Shown here in pieces: positions 23,637 to 37,248 of a stretch of DNA of 64,000 bases. The stretch is taken from NCBI GenBank assembly GCA_963556495.2, contig OY747702.1:41201680-41265679 (forward strand), in the 5' to 3' direction. The number at the start of each line of letters is the position of its first letter. Position 1 is the stretch's first letter. A program made the translations under genes and the position numbers. The DNA is from Valencia hispanica. Taxonomy: Eukaryota; Chordata; Actinopteri; Cyprinodontiformes; Valenciidae. The notes beneath the pieces are model-generated. The model ran no database searches. It saw only the letters and a list, made by a program, of their open reading frames with translations, and had not been told where the DNA came from.

Positions 23637-24700
23637 CTGTAGAATAATAGATATTAAAATCACAGTTATGTTGAGTAGGTCAGTTTAAACAGTTATTTTT
23701 TGAGTTGAGATTTAAAAACAGGGAGAGAGTTGATGTTTCTGATGTATGGTGGGAGTGAGTTCCAAAGTTTGGGAGCAGAGAAGCTGAAGGCTCTGCCCCC
23801 CATGGTGCTGAGATGGGTAAAGGGAACAGTCAGGTGTAGGGAAGATGGGGATCTGAGGGAACCGGGGAGTAGATCAATGTGGAGGAGACTAGACAGGTAT
23901 GGGGGGGGGTTGTGGATGGCTTTGAAGGTGTATAGCAGGAGTTTGTAGTCTATTCTAATTTTGACCGGGAACCATTGGAGCTGCCGTAGGACAGGTGTGA
24001 TATGGTGAAATGAGGGAGTTTTAGGGATTATACGAGCAACTGAGTTCTGGACCAGTTAAAACTTGTTGAGGGATTTCTGGGGAAGGCCAAAGAGGAGAGA
24101 GTTGCAATAATTAATATGGCTGGTGACAAGGCTGTGGACCAGGATGGCGCCAGTATGGGAGAAGAGGGAACGACGGAGGCAATTAATATTTCGGAGATAG
24201 AAATATGCGGTCCTGGGGATATTGTTGATGTGATTGTATAATGATAGTGTATTGTCCAGAATGACACCAAACTCTTTACTAGGATGGAAGTGGTAACTAT
24301 GGAGTCGTGAATACTGAGAGATACTTTGTTTACTTTAGAGAGGGTGGACTTGGTGCAGACAAGAAGAAGTTTTGTTTTATCACTGTTGAGTTGAAGGAAG
24401 TAAAAAGAAAACCAGGATCTAACTTCTGAGAGACAACCGGTGAGGGAGAGAGAGGGTTGTGAAGAGTTGGGTTTGGTTGAGAGGTATAGTTGGGTGTAAT
24501 CAGCGTAGCAGTGAAAGTGGATATTAAATTTACAGAAGATATTTCCAAGGGGAAGTAGATAGGTAATGAAAAGGAGGTGACTGGGGAAGAGTGGGAACGA
24601 AAGGCTTTTAGTTGGATGAACTGCATGCAACCTGAGAGAAATGAGTTGAACCAGTTCAAGGGAATGTTTGTGATGCAGATGGCTGATCCTTCAGCCACGT
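23637..24700 (-). mobile_element. Reverse-oriented L2-group LINE, main part
   Basis: On the minus strand, frames 24698-24330 and 24630-24028 give LPLGNIFCKFNIHFHCYADY and TQLYLSTKPNSSQPSLSLTG, closely like the LINE at 8478-9706. The catalytic motif reads YADY rather than YADD. The rest (to 23637) is its non-autonomous C-terminal region and 3' UTR, which continue at 20470-20611 beyond the nested LINE. Confidence 0.65.
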
Positions 24701-24994
24701 CTCATTGAAACACATAACACTGCATTCCCGAAACTCTGGCTAAGTCCTTGTAAGGGTTTGAAGTTCATCCATCTTGTTTGCCAGTGATCTCACATTGCCC
24801 ATTATGATCGATGGAAGAGATGGTTTGAACTTCCTCCTCTTCTGTTTCCTTTTTGCTCCTGCTCTATATCCACGCCTCCTCCTCCTCAACTCATCAGGGG
24901 TTTGTGGCTTCAGTTGAGGTATTATTTCAGATTTTGCAATGCTAATCAGCTGCTCCCGGTTGTAAACCACCTCGTTGCCATGGTTATGCATCAT
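24701..24994 (-). mobile_element. LINE 5' region (start of endonuclease ORF), minus orientation
   Basis: The minus-strand frame includes PDELRRRRRGYRAG, RRKFKPSLPSIIMGNVRSLA, NKMDELQ and then SVMCFNETWL, the opening of an APE-type endonuclease. At about 24700 it joins directly to the reverse transcriptase part, so most of the endonuclease is missing. An inverted related copy lies at 25190-25380. Confidence 0.55.
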
Positions 24995-25189
24995 AACAAG
25001 TTATCAAATAGTGGAAAAATTAACAGCAAAATCCTTCCAGCTTCACAGCACCAAAAACTAGAAAGTACACAGGTTCAAAAATGCAATCTAATTCAAGAAA
25101 ACAGAGGAAACACTGTCCCAAAAAATAACCTCAATATTTGGCCAACAGAGCCACTCCAACATGCAGCCACCCAGAGCAGCGCAATTCTG

Positions 25190-25380
25190 GGAGCTGGGAG
25201 CAGCTGATTAACATCACAAAAGCTCAAATAATACCTCCACTGCAGCCAGAAAACCCTGATGAGTTGAAATGGAGATGCAATGGATACAGAGCAGAGAGAG
25301 AAAAGGAGAAGGTTCAAACCATCTCCTCCATCGATCATTATGGGTAATGTGAGATCAGTGGCAAACTGGTTGGATGCTGA
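25190..25380 (+). mobile_element. LINE 5' region, plus orientation (inverted partner)
   Basis: The frames read QLINITKAQIIPPLQPENPD and FKPSPPSIIMGNVRSVAN, the same LINE opening as at 24740-24994 but on the opposite strand. The two copies face each other head-to-head about 200 bases apart and differ enough not to be a fresh palindrome. Confidence 0.55.
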
Positions 25381-26194
25381 GGACCCTCTGAAGATTAGTC
25401 TATTAAGAAGTATTCTTCATAAAATGAACATCATGGACAACCCTGAGCATTCTCTACATCAGACTGTCATACAACTACAGAGTGTCATCAATCGGAGGCT
25501 TCTTCAAATCTGCAGAGTACTACAGGAGAGGGTGTTTTACGCACAAACAGATAGCGCCACAAACACAGAGAAACGGGAGGGGAGAAAACAACTACAGACA
25601 AAATGTGCTGGAAAGGTGAGAAAATGAGTGTCTCCAGGTAATGCAGCAAAATTTGGAAGCACAGTGTAGAGAATGCAAAGTTAAAATATATCCACCGGTT
25701 ATCTACATTACCATATCTTTTCTATCTTGTTCACTGTAAGCAGTTCAATGTTTATGAAAATTTTACATACAATCAGTTATTGTTTGTACTTTAAAAATTT
25801 TTTATTTTGTAGCACTGTTCCATGGTGAATATAAGTCATATAAATAATAAACATTTAAGATAATTATGTTTGTAGATTAGTAATCAATTTTACACATTTT
25901 TTTACATTACAATCTTTTTGATGGTGAATTAATGGAAGAAACAAGAACTATGAGGAGCCCAAAGAGCCCATTCTTTTTAGTGACCCCGGCTGTAAGATTC
26001 CTAAAAGAGCCGAAATTTGCATCGCTGCTCTAAAGTAATTTCGTTATTACTCATGTGACAATGACAATAACGTTATTATTATTGTTATTATTGTTTTATT
26101 ATAGTTTTATTATAGTTTCAGAAATCTCAGTGAGTGATTAAGAAACTCTGTTTAGTGTATAAACATCAAGTTCAAGTTGTAACTGGTTTTTTGC

Positions 26195-26310
26195 TGCACA
26201 GAAATACAGTTATTAGCATTGTTACCTGGCAGCAAGAAGGTCCTGGGTTAAAATCACGGCCTGGGGTTTAAACTGCATGGAGTTTGCATTCATGCATTCT
26301 CTCCAGGACC
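26195..26310 (+). repeat. Fragment of the fish tRNA-like repeat
   Basis: It contains GCAGCAAGAAGGTCCTGGGT, then GGCCTGGGGTTTAAACTGCA, then GGAGTTTGCATTCATGCATT, matching the repeat at 3222. The right half is missing. The flanks (25650-26190 and 26320-26840) show nothing I can assign. Confidence 0.55.
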
Positions 26311-26847
26311 CTGGAGTTAAACATAACTTAATAGAAATAACTCAACATTGCTCCCTTCTGGTCTAGTAGGCAATTGGCTGCATGAATCAACCTGGCATTT
26401 GCAACTGTCACAGAGCAGATGGGCATAGTTACTTTGTGCCTTTGGATCCTGTGTTCTCCTGTTTACTTGTTTGATCCTGCACAAACTGTTACAGTCCAAT
26501 TAAAATGTATGCAAAAATACCATGTGCCTGACACTGCCAAGCTGACCCCAGATGTCACCCCATGCCAGAGCTAACTTTAACCTTGCCTTAAAAACAATCC
26601 ATCATCTGTTATTAAAATGTTGATTTTCTTGAATATAATCATTTGCAGTCTTTGTTTTAGCTAAAATCAGCTAAATCAGTTAACTCATCTACTCACCTAG
26701 AGCGTAGTTTATAGGAGGTGCAGAGACACGCAGCACCATTATCCGTCAATCCAAGGACTCTCCAACAGTCATTCAACAACAGACATAGTAGAGCCCAATT
26801 TTTTAACTATCCGTTGAACGCAACTGAGAGCGTACGTCTGTGCATGT

Positions 26848-26960
26848 CCTGATGAATCCAGTCAGTAAGGTAGATTACATGCATGTCTGAAAGACATAAA
26901 AACATGGATGTCTAAAGACCTTTTGCTCTTAAATTCTGACAAGACAGAAGTTGCCGTCTC
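26848..26960 (+). mobile_element. Short internal LINE fragment
   Basis: CCTGATGAATCCAGTCAGTA through TCTGACAAGACAGAAGTTGC closely matches the forward LINE at about 22103-22213. It has no LINE tail, so it is a displaced internal piece. Confidence 0.65.
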
Positions 26961-27139
26961 CGTCAATACGTGTGTGTGTGGGTCCAAACTTGCTGACAGA
27001 GAAGAATAAACTTGGCTCAAGTTTTGGCTTTGCAAATAGGTCCAACAACCCTTATGAAGAAGAGGCTGCCAATCATCTTGCACATTCAAATATTTCTCAA
27101 TATATATATTTTAACCTCTCCTTGGTTGTCGACTGAGTT

Positions 27140-28290
27140 CTGGGTCTCATTCTTACTAAAACCATTATAATTTGGGGTGTATGAGTAACTTTTAGCCTTT
27201 CACTATTCTAACGATCTATTTACTTTTCTACACACTCTTGGTGATGTTGTATTCATCTATTACAGGTAAGGAAAGTTTTTTTTTTTTCACAGAACCTCAC
27301 TGTCACAATTGGTCAAAAGCCAATTAGAGATGCAGTATCATAATACTTTGTGTTATTTTGAATAGAGCAGAGACCTTGTTCTAAGTAAATTGGGGTTCTG
27401 CATTTATCAGTGTTGCATATTTGAAAGAACTCTTGAAAAACTACTCAAAAGAAGTTAAACTTAGCCACCTGAAATTTAGTGGCTTAAAAAGAATAAAATG
27501 CATGTTGCCACTACGTGGGGTTACATAAGGTATATTTCTTGTTTGCTTTCTAAAAAGACATTGCCTCTTCAAAGTTTCAAGCATGCTTTGTTGACGAAAT
27601 GGTGTGCTGAAAGCAAATCAGGCTGACAAACATTTGCTTTGATGAAAGGTTACTGTAAGCCAGTTGGCCATACCACTTCAGAGCAAGGAAGTCATCCTCT
27701 TATCTCTGAATCTCATAAATGACAAGATATGCACTATGATTACCAAAATTACTTTGGAAAAAGAAAAAATATTGTCTAGTCTGAGGTTTAAATCTTCTCA
27801 ACCAGCTAAATACACCAGAAAGTCATAACATTATGACATATGATAGATAGAATATGTTAAAAACACTAAGCATGCTAAACGTATTGTTATGATGGGGTGA
27901 GTTCTGATGAGTTCTACCTTTCCAAGAGATAACAGAGTCATGTATTCAAAAAAGAGTGGTGAAACTACTATTGCTTTTACCTCAAAGGACTATTTTATTC
28001 ATATGGATGTTACTCACACACAACCTTCTCTGAGTAGTAACACAGCCCATCATGGGGGCCCTCCCCTGCAATTGCAACCCACCCTCAGCAGAACAGCAAC
28101 CAAGCTGAAAGAAAAACTACTTAGGATTGGCCTCAGTTTCCACAGTAAAGGACCTGAGGTGCTTTTACATGGCCTTCAAACTCCCCAGATGTACTTCTAA
28201 AGGAAGCCCCGCCCTAAACCCTACAATATTAACATGATGATAAATCACATTAAATAGGGCACACTTAACCTTTTTCTCCCCACGGACAAG
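27140..28290. other. Intergenic stretch without recognised content
   Basis: AT-rich sequence with one open frame of 97 codons (27907-28200) that has no domain, no codon signature and no splice context. I see no support for a gene. Confidence 0.4.
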
Positions 28291-28297
28291 CTGGCTC

Positions 28298-28344
28298 AAA
28301 ACTGCTTTCCCTCAACCCCAAAAGTTGTTGAGGGAAGCAGTTTT
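28298..28344. repeat. Near-perfect hairpin
   Basis: The left arm AAAACTGCTTTCCCTCAAC and right arm GTTGAGGGAAGCAGTTTT are inverse repeats of 18 pairs with one bulged T, around a 10-base loop. The flanks do not extend the stem. It may be the core of a miniature element or a transcribed hairpin. Confidence 0.6.
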
Positions 28345-29343
28345 AAGATCATTTCACGTTCTGCCTATGTTTATATCTGAATTACTCACTGGGGACTTCC
28401 TGGAACTGAAGGTTAGTTGACAGGACCATTTGGCTGACCTTTCCATTGAATAGACTGAAATAGCAACATAAAAAACTGAATGTTTAACCACACTGTCTGG
28501 CAATCTACTTTTTCTGAAGGTTGATGAATACAATGCAAAACAGGTCAACTAGAACAAGATTATACTGAGGATTGCACAATGATTTGTTTGCATGGTTGTA
28601 GGTGGGAAAGAAATAATGAAAAACAGAGCTCTGGTGAAGAGAATTTGCTGACTCAGTTAAGTCATGCAATATTTAAATATATTAATAATTTTCACAGGAA
28701 CTTTGAGAGTACTTTTCAGATGACAATTTAAAAAAGGTTTGGGGGGGGATTTCCGCTCTGTTGCTCTGACCCCACAACAAAATATGTATGGAAATTATTT
28801 GTGTTGAGGTGTACTAACTCAAATGCAGATGTGAAAAAAAATGTCTGCATGAAGCAAAGGTTTGCACTTCACTACCTGTGAAACAAGAAGCAAAGCCACA
28901 TGCAATGGCTAAGCTGCAAGATGTAGGCTGTGGCTGGCTATCTCCGGCAGACCGCACAGCATGTTTACTCAGAGTGTGCAGACTTCTGTTCGTCAACAGG
29001 ATATGAAGCCGAAGTGCGAAGTGCACAATAAGTTTCATCGATCTAAATTTTGCAGAAAATATTTACCTGGTGGTCTGGCTTCCTGTAAAATGACTTTTTC
29101 CCCCCCTGTAAAAATCTATTAAATAAAATATATTTTCAATTTGTACAACTACAACAGCTGCAATTAGTTATTTATTGATTGGTTATTGGATTTTTTTTTC
29201 TCTGTGAGTTTAACAAACACTTCAGTTAGTTTTTTGATTGCTCAAACAAGGTCACATTTGGGGTCTGTTTGATCCGAGTGGCTGCAACGGATAGACAAAG
29301 TGGGTATAAGATCCACCATAACACTGTTGCAAAACCATCAGAG

Positions 29344-30025
29344 GAAGGTAGAGTACCCAAAGATTGAACTCAAGAGTACCACTACTTCAGAGTATTTTTA
29401 CTCAAATAATAGTCAGTAGTAGCCATCCAGTAAATTACTCAAGTAAGAGTGAAAAACAATTTTGTAAAAAAGGCTACTAAAGTACTGAGTCTTTTAAAAA
29501 CTGATGTCATCACACACAAAAATATAAAGCTGTGATCAAATTCTGGTATTTTGAAGATTAAAATGAAATAAATAAATAACATTATCAGAAAACAACACAT
29601 TAAGGCAGGACCACTTTTTCAAATAGTTAAAAACTAATACTGTAGATAAACTATATATATACAGATATGTTAGAACAGGGTGAGCTGCTTCTAGTGGGAA
29701 TGTATGGTGTTTACTGTATCTTCTTGATCTCCAAATGCTACTAAGGCTCAGCAGATAGAAAATAGCATTAAAACCACAACGCTTGTGTAGAAACCAGAGG
29801 TCAGACTTTTACAAAAATTATAGGTTTATGTTAAAGTCCTGTGAATTTTGCGTTAAAACATGTTTGTTCTTCATTCAGTGAAGTTACTCACTGTGGAGTA
29901 GAGCTATACTTCATAATGTTACAAAATACAGTGTGGTAAAACTACTCCTCAGAGTAGAATTTTCCAAATATTTACTCAAATAATGTAGAGGAGTAAATGT
30001 AACTAGTTACTATTCAACTCTGAAA
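29344..30025 (-). mobile_element. Miniature inverted-repeat element, copy 2
   Basis: This is the reverse complement of the family at 14258-15021. The left end is GGTAGAGTACCCAAAGATTG and the right end is GTAGAGGAGTAAATGTAACT. It has no coding sequence. Confidence 0.6.
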
Positions 30026-30029
30026 ACCA

Positions 30030-31180
30030 GTGATGACAACCCACTTCCTTATTTGTTGTCTGCATTGTCAGAGGTTGAGCTTAGGCCCCTACACCAACCA
30101 GGCAATGTTAGACTGATGACTCTAAAATGATTCAATGAGATATCTTGAATCACTGTTATGGTTACAATTATTATTTTTTTTTTGAAGATTAATAATATAG
30201 AACAGGAAGATTATTTATACAGACATTATAATAATATTGACCTTCTCTTGTGAATTTCATCAAGATAGCAAAAAGCATCCTGTTTTGTGCAGCCTAATTG
30301 CATCAAGCAGGGCGTTTTATTTGAATTGCCTTTTTGTGAAGCTGCATATTTCACTTGTTTGTGCTTATCTTAAAATTCAGAGTTTTCTGTTCTAAACTGA
30401 CTCTCCATGCATGGTTGTGTGACTCTGGTGAACCCATGAACCAACCTAGACAAGGTAAAGAAAAAGCGTGAAGGAGTTTCTCAGCTCCATGCCAGCCACA
30501 TCCCATATCCAGCATTTGGTACAAGTGTCTGCAGAAGATCTAGGAGGATATTTTTAAGATTCAAACTCCTGACTGAGACTGATCTACAAACTAATTAGCA
30601 ATTCAGCTCTTTGCACCATTTAAAACATGTGGGTGGGAACAGTGACTAAGCTGCACTTTTTGTCTCTAAATAACAACTGAAGAACAGGCCCAAAGCCACA
30701 TTTTCCGCAATGGAAACATTCAGCGTGCAACTGTTATAGTACATACAATGGGAGTGTTTATTTTAGTGCACTCAATTGCAAAAAAACAAAAAAAACTGCA
30801 GTTGAGAGCTGTATTTGTTAGCACCACCGTCCTGAAACTCACACCTCATCTTGACCACACAGCAACACACTGGTGCAACACTTTCCATCATTGTTTGTTT
30901 GTCACTGTGCTGTCAGCTCAAGCACCATAAAACTAGTTATTAAATTAATTTAAATATATCAAATTAATGCAATTCCAATTGAATTGTGTTATTTGAGTGG
31001 TTTTAATTGTTTTCTGATATTAATTTTATTTGATTGGGATGCAGAAGGTATCTACAGTATGACTCTAAGCACTTTAATGTAATGATGGTAGGGGGTTTTC
31101 TGTGAAACTAAGCACTTTTATTTGTTTCCTTACAATGGCTAAGAAGCATTTAACACAACAGTTTTACATCTGATGGTCTT
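30030..31180. other. Intergenic stretch without recognised content
   Basis: AT-rich sequence. A 60-codon frame at 30748-30930 has no supporting feature. I see no repeat ends. Confidence 0.4.
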
Positions 31181-31301
31181 TAAAGTCAGTGGTTTTTAAA
31201 GGGTTTTTTTGGGGGGGGTTCTCTACATGTAAGTTATTGTTGTTTATTGTTTATGTTGTTATTACTAGTGCTATGGCCATAAAACAGCTACTTAAAAGTT
31301 G

Positions 31302-32750
<1,449 letters not shown>

Positions 32751-32829
32751 ATATATATATATACATATATATATACACATATAAATATATATATGTGTTG
32801 AACAAATGAATTCGAAAATTACGCTTTGG

Positions 32830-33170
32830 AGGCCGTTCATAAGGCCCTAGATGCTGACTTGATGTTCAAAAAAAAACTCGTAGATTTTATGTTGTTTCTT
32901 TCTTCAGCCAGCTCAAATTCTCACACCCTTTTGTGTGGTTTCTGTTGCATTTGGCAGAGACCCTGTAGGCCCAATATGCTGCAATGGAGTTCCAAAAACC
33001 TTTAGTGCCCCCTGTTGATATATTTCAATTCTCTTTTTTAGTCATCTGATATTGTTACATCCTTTTCAATAGCTGCTGTTGCTTTAATTTATGGCAGAGA
33101 CCCTGTAGGCACAAGATGCTGAATTGGTGTTCAAAGATCCTTTGGTGCCCCCTGTTGGTAGTTTTTGTTT
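32830..33170 (+). repeat. Diverged tandem repeat, period about 140
   Basis: GGCAGAGACCCTGTAGGC occurs at 32953 and 33093, each followed by ATGCTG, a GTTC and GTGCCCCCTGTTG. A worn third unit precedes them (about 32830). Each unit also carries TTCTTTCTTCAGCCAG-like sequence. Confidence 0.55.
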
Positions 33171-33596
33171 GTTTTTTTCTCCAGCCAGTTGAAACTTTCA
33201 CATCAATTTAAGTAAATTGTTTTTGCTATGTGCTGTATCGATGTGAACATAACCGTTTAAAAAAAAAACATTGAAAGTTAAATTAATTCCCTTTTGAGAA
33301 GTTAACCTGATTGCACATCCTCCTTTAATCAATCTGTAATACATAGTGTTTACACAAAGGTTTGAACCTCTTCTTGCTTTACATATTTTTAAAATGTAGT
33401 CTTTATGAATTTTTTCCCCCCGTCAAATTACACGTTGTGTATGCAGCTAACTGTGGGAAATATGGAACTGAAAATATGCTTCTGTACTAGTTTTAGTTCA
33501 AAGGATAGTACTCCTGGGGACAACAGGAATTTAAATGTGTACACTGAAATTGTATGAAGTAAATAAGAACCAATGATGTTGAAATAATATCAGAGA

Positions 33597-33897
33597 CATG
33601 CAAATGGCCTGTATTTGTGTAGCGCTTTTTCAGTCGGAGGACCACAAAGCGCTTTACACTACATTCAGTCATTCACCCATTCACACGCTGGTGATAGCAA
33701 GCTACTACAATGTGGCCACAGCTGCCTTGGGGCACACTGACAGAGGCGAGGCTGCCGGACACAGGCGCCACCGGGCCCTCTGACCCCCACCAGCAGGCAA
33801 GGTGGGTGAAGTGCCTTGCCCAAAGACACAATGGCCCAAGACAGGCAGAACGGGGTTTCGAACTGGCAAGATATGTAGATTCATACCCTCAATGATC
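33597..33897 (+). repeat. Fish interspersed repeat (GTATTTGTGTAGCGC family), copy 1
   Basis: AAATGGCCTGTATTTGTGTA to CACAATGGCCCAAGACAGGC. A close second copy is at 47303-47612. It is a very common non-coding fish element; frames inside are spurious. Confidence 0.6.
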
Positions 33898-35188
33898 AGT
33901 CTTGAGGCCTTTACTCAAGTAAATTATTGCTCTAATATGCTCAACAGAGGTTTAATATATGCATGGTATCCAAAGTGAGTTCAAAGTGTATCTAGAAACA
34001 CTGGCAGCTCATCCATGAGGTCTGGCCTGCATGCACCTGTATGACCTGGTCATCAAATGATTTAAGGTGTAGTAGCCTTATACCAAGGCCACTGTGTATG
34101 AGGCAACATGATCAAAGTGGCACTACAGCTACTATTTGCATTGCATACTAATGCTTCTTATAGGCTGAAAGGAAAATACGTCGTGGAGAGACAATACTCA
34201 GACAAAGGTTCCATGCCAGGGAGACACACACACCTCCACATTGCACATAATTACAAGCTTGCAGGATGACTGGGGAAAGTTGAGTTTATCAGGGTGAATT
34301 TAAAATTCAAATATTTGTTTTTTCTGTCAAAGAAAAGTTCTGGCATTGAAACTGATGATGGGGGAGGGGGGGCTAGAAGTAAAAAGAAGAAGTGAAGGAC
34401 AAAGCACAAGTGCAACTTATAAGAAAAGTAATTTTAAAAATCAGGGTGGAGTTATGAGTACAAAATACCCGCAATATGGATTTTGTGTAGATGATTCTTC
34501 TGTTGCCAGAGATCTACACTTGGTTGAATTTACTGTGCAGTGTTCTTTGTACTGAAATCCATGCTAACGAAATACCCTCAAGAAATATTGTCAGTCTTTC
34601 TACTCTATAGTAACACTAAAACTGATTAAGGAGGTGCAGAAACCTCTCATATGTATAGGAAAACTCAAGAAACATCCTATGTATTGTAAAAATATTGATG
34701 GTAGCATCCTGGAAGGGTGACCAAAAATGCCTTTAGGAAAAAGAAAATTATATGCCGAGTTAGAAAAGCAAAATAGTGTTCAGCAAATTCTGAATACTGT
34801 CTGACATCCTGGAGACTTTATTGACAAATACCAGAGTCCTTAGGTTTGCATTACCAGCATATTATTCTTACAATGGAGTTAACAAAGTTAACTTAGGTTC
34901 GGGAGGAGGACCACGCCCCAAACCCTCTTCATATTCCGTATCACTACTAAATCAACTCACCTGGCGCCCTGGGCCCCTTTCACGTCTGGAATCACTCAGC
35001 GTTTCATATAAAAGTCAGCCTGCCAAACACTCTCCTCCATGTGCTCCAGTTGGAGGAAGGTGGGAAAGAAGACGAGGAAGAAGGGGCACAATTTTCAAAA
35101 GATTACAGACAAAATTGATTGTTTCTGGCTTCAGACAACGATTTTTGGGATCACTGACTTTTGGAGGTTGACATAAACCGGTGTGTGA

Positions 35189-36145
35189 ATGGCTGGAATG
35201 GCGTCTCAGGGAGAGGATGACGATGACATGGATTATGGTGACTGCATTCCGGTCTTTAGTAGGGGAAGATCTGGAAGAGGAAGAGACAGGAGAGAGGAAG
35301 AAAGGTTGGTTTGGATGCAGTCCAGTAAACAAACTTTAGAGGAGAATAGTTTGGATGAAGGGACCAATGTTGTCCGTTAAAAGATGGTGAGGGAAGGATT
35401 TAAAATAATCATGAAGTTCAGGAAGGAAGATGAGGATGTGCAGTTAAGTCCAATAGCTTTATCACGAGAACTGAAAAACAAGTTTGGAGAAGTGGAGCTG
35501 GCTAAAATTCTCGGGGATGGAAACTTGTTGATAGTGGTTAAGATAGAAGAACAGAAGAATAAAGTGTTAAATGCTGAAAGCATCTGTAAGAAGATTGTGA
35601 GAGAGAAAAGGATTCTAGGGGAAAGTAAAGTGACACGGGGGGTGATTACAGGAATTCCAGTGGAGGACAATCTAGAAAAGCTCAGGATGAATATTCATGG
35701 TGGCGAGGTCAGCAGGGTAAAAAGATTAGTAAAACCAGTTGACAGGGAGAAATTTGATAGCTTATCAGTTCTTTTGGAGTTTCAGGAGGCTGTCCTCCCT
35801 GATAGAGTTAAAATATGATGCATGAGCTTTCCTGTTAGAGCATATATTCCTCTGCCCCTCAGGTGCTATAAATGCCAGAGATATGGGCATATTGCTGCAG
35901 TTTGTAAGGAGAAACAGAGGTGCCCCACGTGTGGAGGTGAACACAAACATGAGGAATGTAGAGATAATGTACAGAATAAATGTAACTGTGGGGGGCAACA
36001 CAGGGTGAGTTATGGGGGTTGTGAAGTCAGGCAGAATGCCATGGAGGTTGAACAAGTTAAAGTAGTTACGCAGAGGCAGTCAAAAGGGTACAGAAGGCAA
36101 AGGTCGAGACAGGAAAGGTTCAACCAATGTCAACATCAAATTTAG
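35189..36145 (+). pseudogene. LINE ORF1 (gag-like, three CCHC-type knuckles) with two in-frame stops
   Basis: A single frame of 318 codons, broken by TAA at 35378-35380 and TGA at 35816-35818. The C-terminal third has three cysteine knuckles: CYKCQRYGHIAAVC, CPTCGGEHKHEEC and CNCGGQHRVSYGGC. Such proteins bind LINE RNA in the I, Jockey and R1 groups. The N-terminal part is acidic (GEDDDDMDYGD), then basic. No frameshift is seen, so point decay alone silenced it. Confidence 0.75.
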
Positions 36146-37248
36146 TACAGACACATGAAACTCATTCAGGACTGACAGACAAGAAGATGATTTTTTTATT
36201 GCTTATGTTATAAACTGTACAGATCAAGTAAAACACAAAACAGAGAAAATTAAAATAATTGTGAAAGGAGCAGAGAGTTTTTTTTGGTATTAAAGATATT
36301 TCTTGGGAACATATTAATACAAGACTTGGAGGAGAGGGGAAAGCAGGAGGACCAGGAGAGAGGGCAGTATAATTATCTAACAGTGGAACACTAGAGGTTT
36401 AATTGCAAATGGGCAAGAGTTTTAAGGATTCATCAAAAAACGCAAAAAGAAACCAGACATAATCTGTGTTCAAGAGACCTGGGTTAAACGTACTTTGGAT
36501 TTTGTTATTAAAGGTTATGATGGTATCCGTGGAGATAGAAAGGAGGGTAATGGAGGAGGATGTATAACATTTGTAAAGCAAGGAATGCAATATAGAGTTG
36601 TAGCTATAGGAACACAGTTAGAATATATTGCAATTTAAATATGGTCAAGAAATGGCAGCATTAGTGTGGTTAATTTTTACAACCCGAGTAACAAACTGTT
36701 ATCAGTAGAGGACCTTAACATACATTTAGAGGGAAAAGTAGTTTGGTGTGGGGACTTTAATGCTCACAGTACATTATGGGGTAATTCTAATGATCGGAAT
36801 GGAGCAGTGATGAGGAATTGATAGAAATAAAAATTTATGTGTGTTTAATGATGGTAGTGGTAAAAGAGTAAATGTTAGAACAGTTGCGTAATCTTCAGTT
36901 GATCTCACATTAGTTTCAGATTCATTAGCAGGTATTTGTTCATGGCTGGTACTAAAAGAGACAACTATAGGTGGTGACCATTATCCTATAATGACTGAGA
37001 TAGACCTGAGTGTAGAGGAATATGTTATAGGGGGAGTGCAGAAGTGGTGTTTTAATACTGCTGATTGAGAAAACTTTAGATTAGTCTGTGACCAGGAAAT
37101 GCAAAAGATTGATATGAATGTTGATGTTGATGATTTAAATTCTTCTGTTTGTAATGCAGTTTTAGAAGCAGCAAACCGGACAATAAAGAAGAAAGAAGGT
37201 AAAAGGAAAAAGAAGATCATACCTTGGTGGTAAGAAGAATGTGACAAA

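Noticed and set aside
27907..28200. 97-codon frame as a small gene
   Set aside because: No signal peptide, domain or promoter, and the composition matches surrounding intergenic DNA.
32830..33170. CRISPR-like repeat array
   Set aside because: Eukaryotic context, only two or three diverged units of about 140 bases, and no short identical repeats with unique spacers.
34821..35171. 116-codon frame upstream of the LINE ORF1
   Set aside because: It overlaps the presumed 5' UTR of the I/Nimb-like LINE and shows no domain; no support as a host gene.
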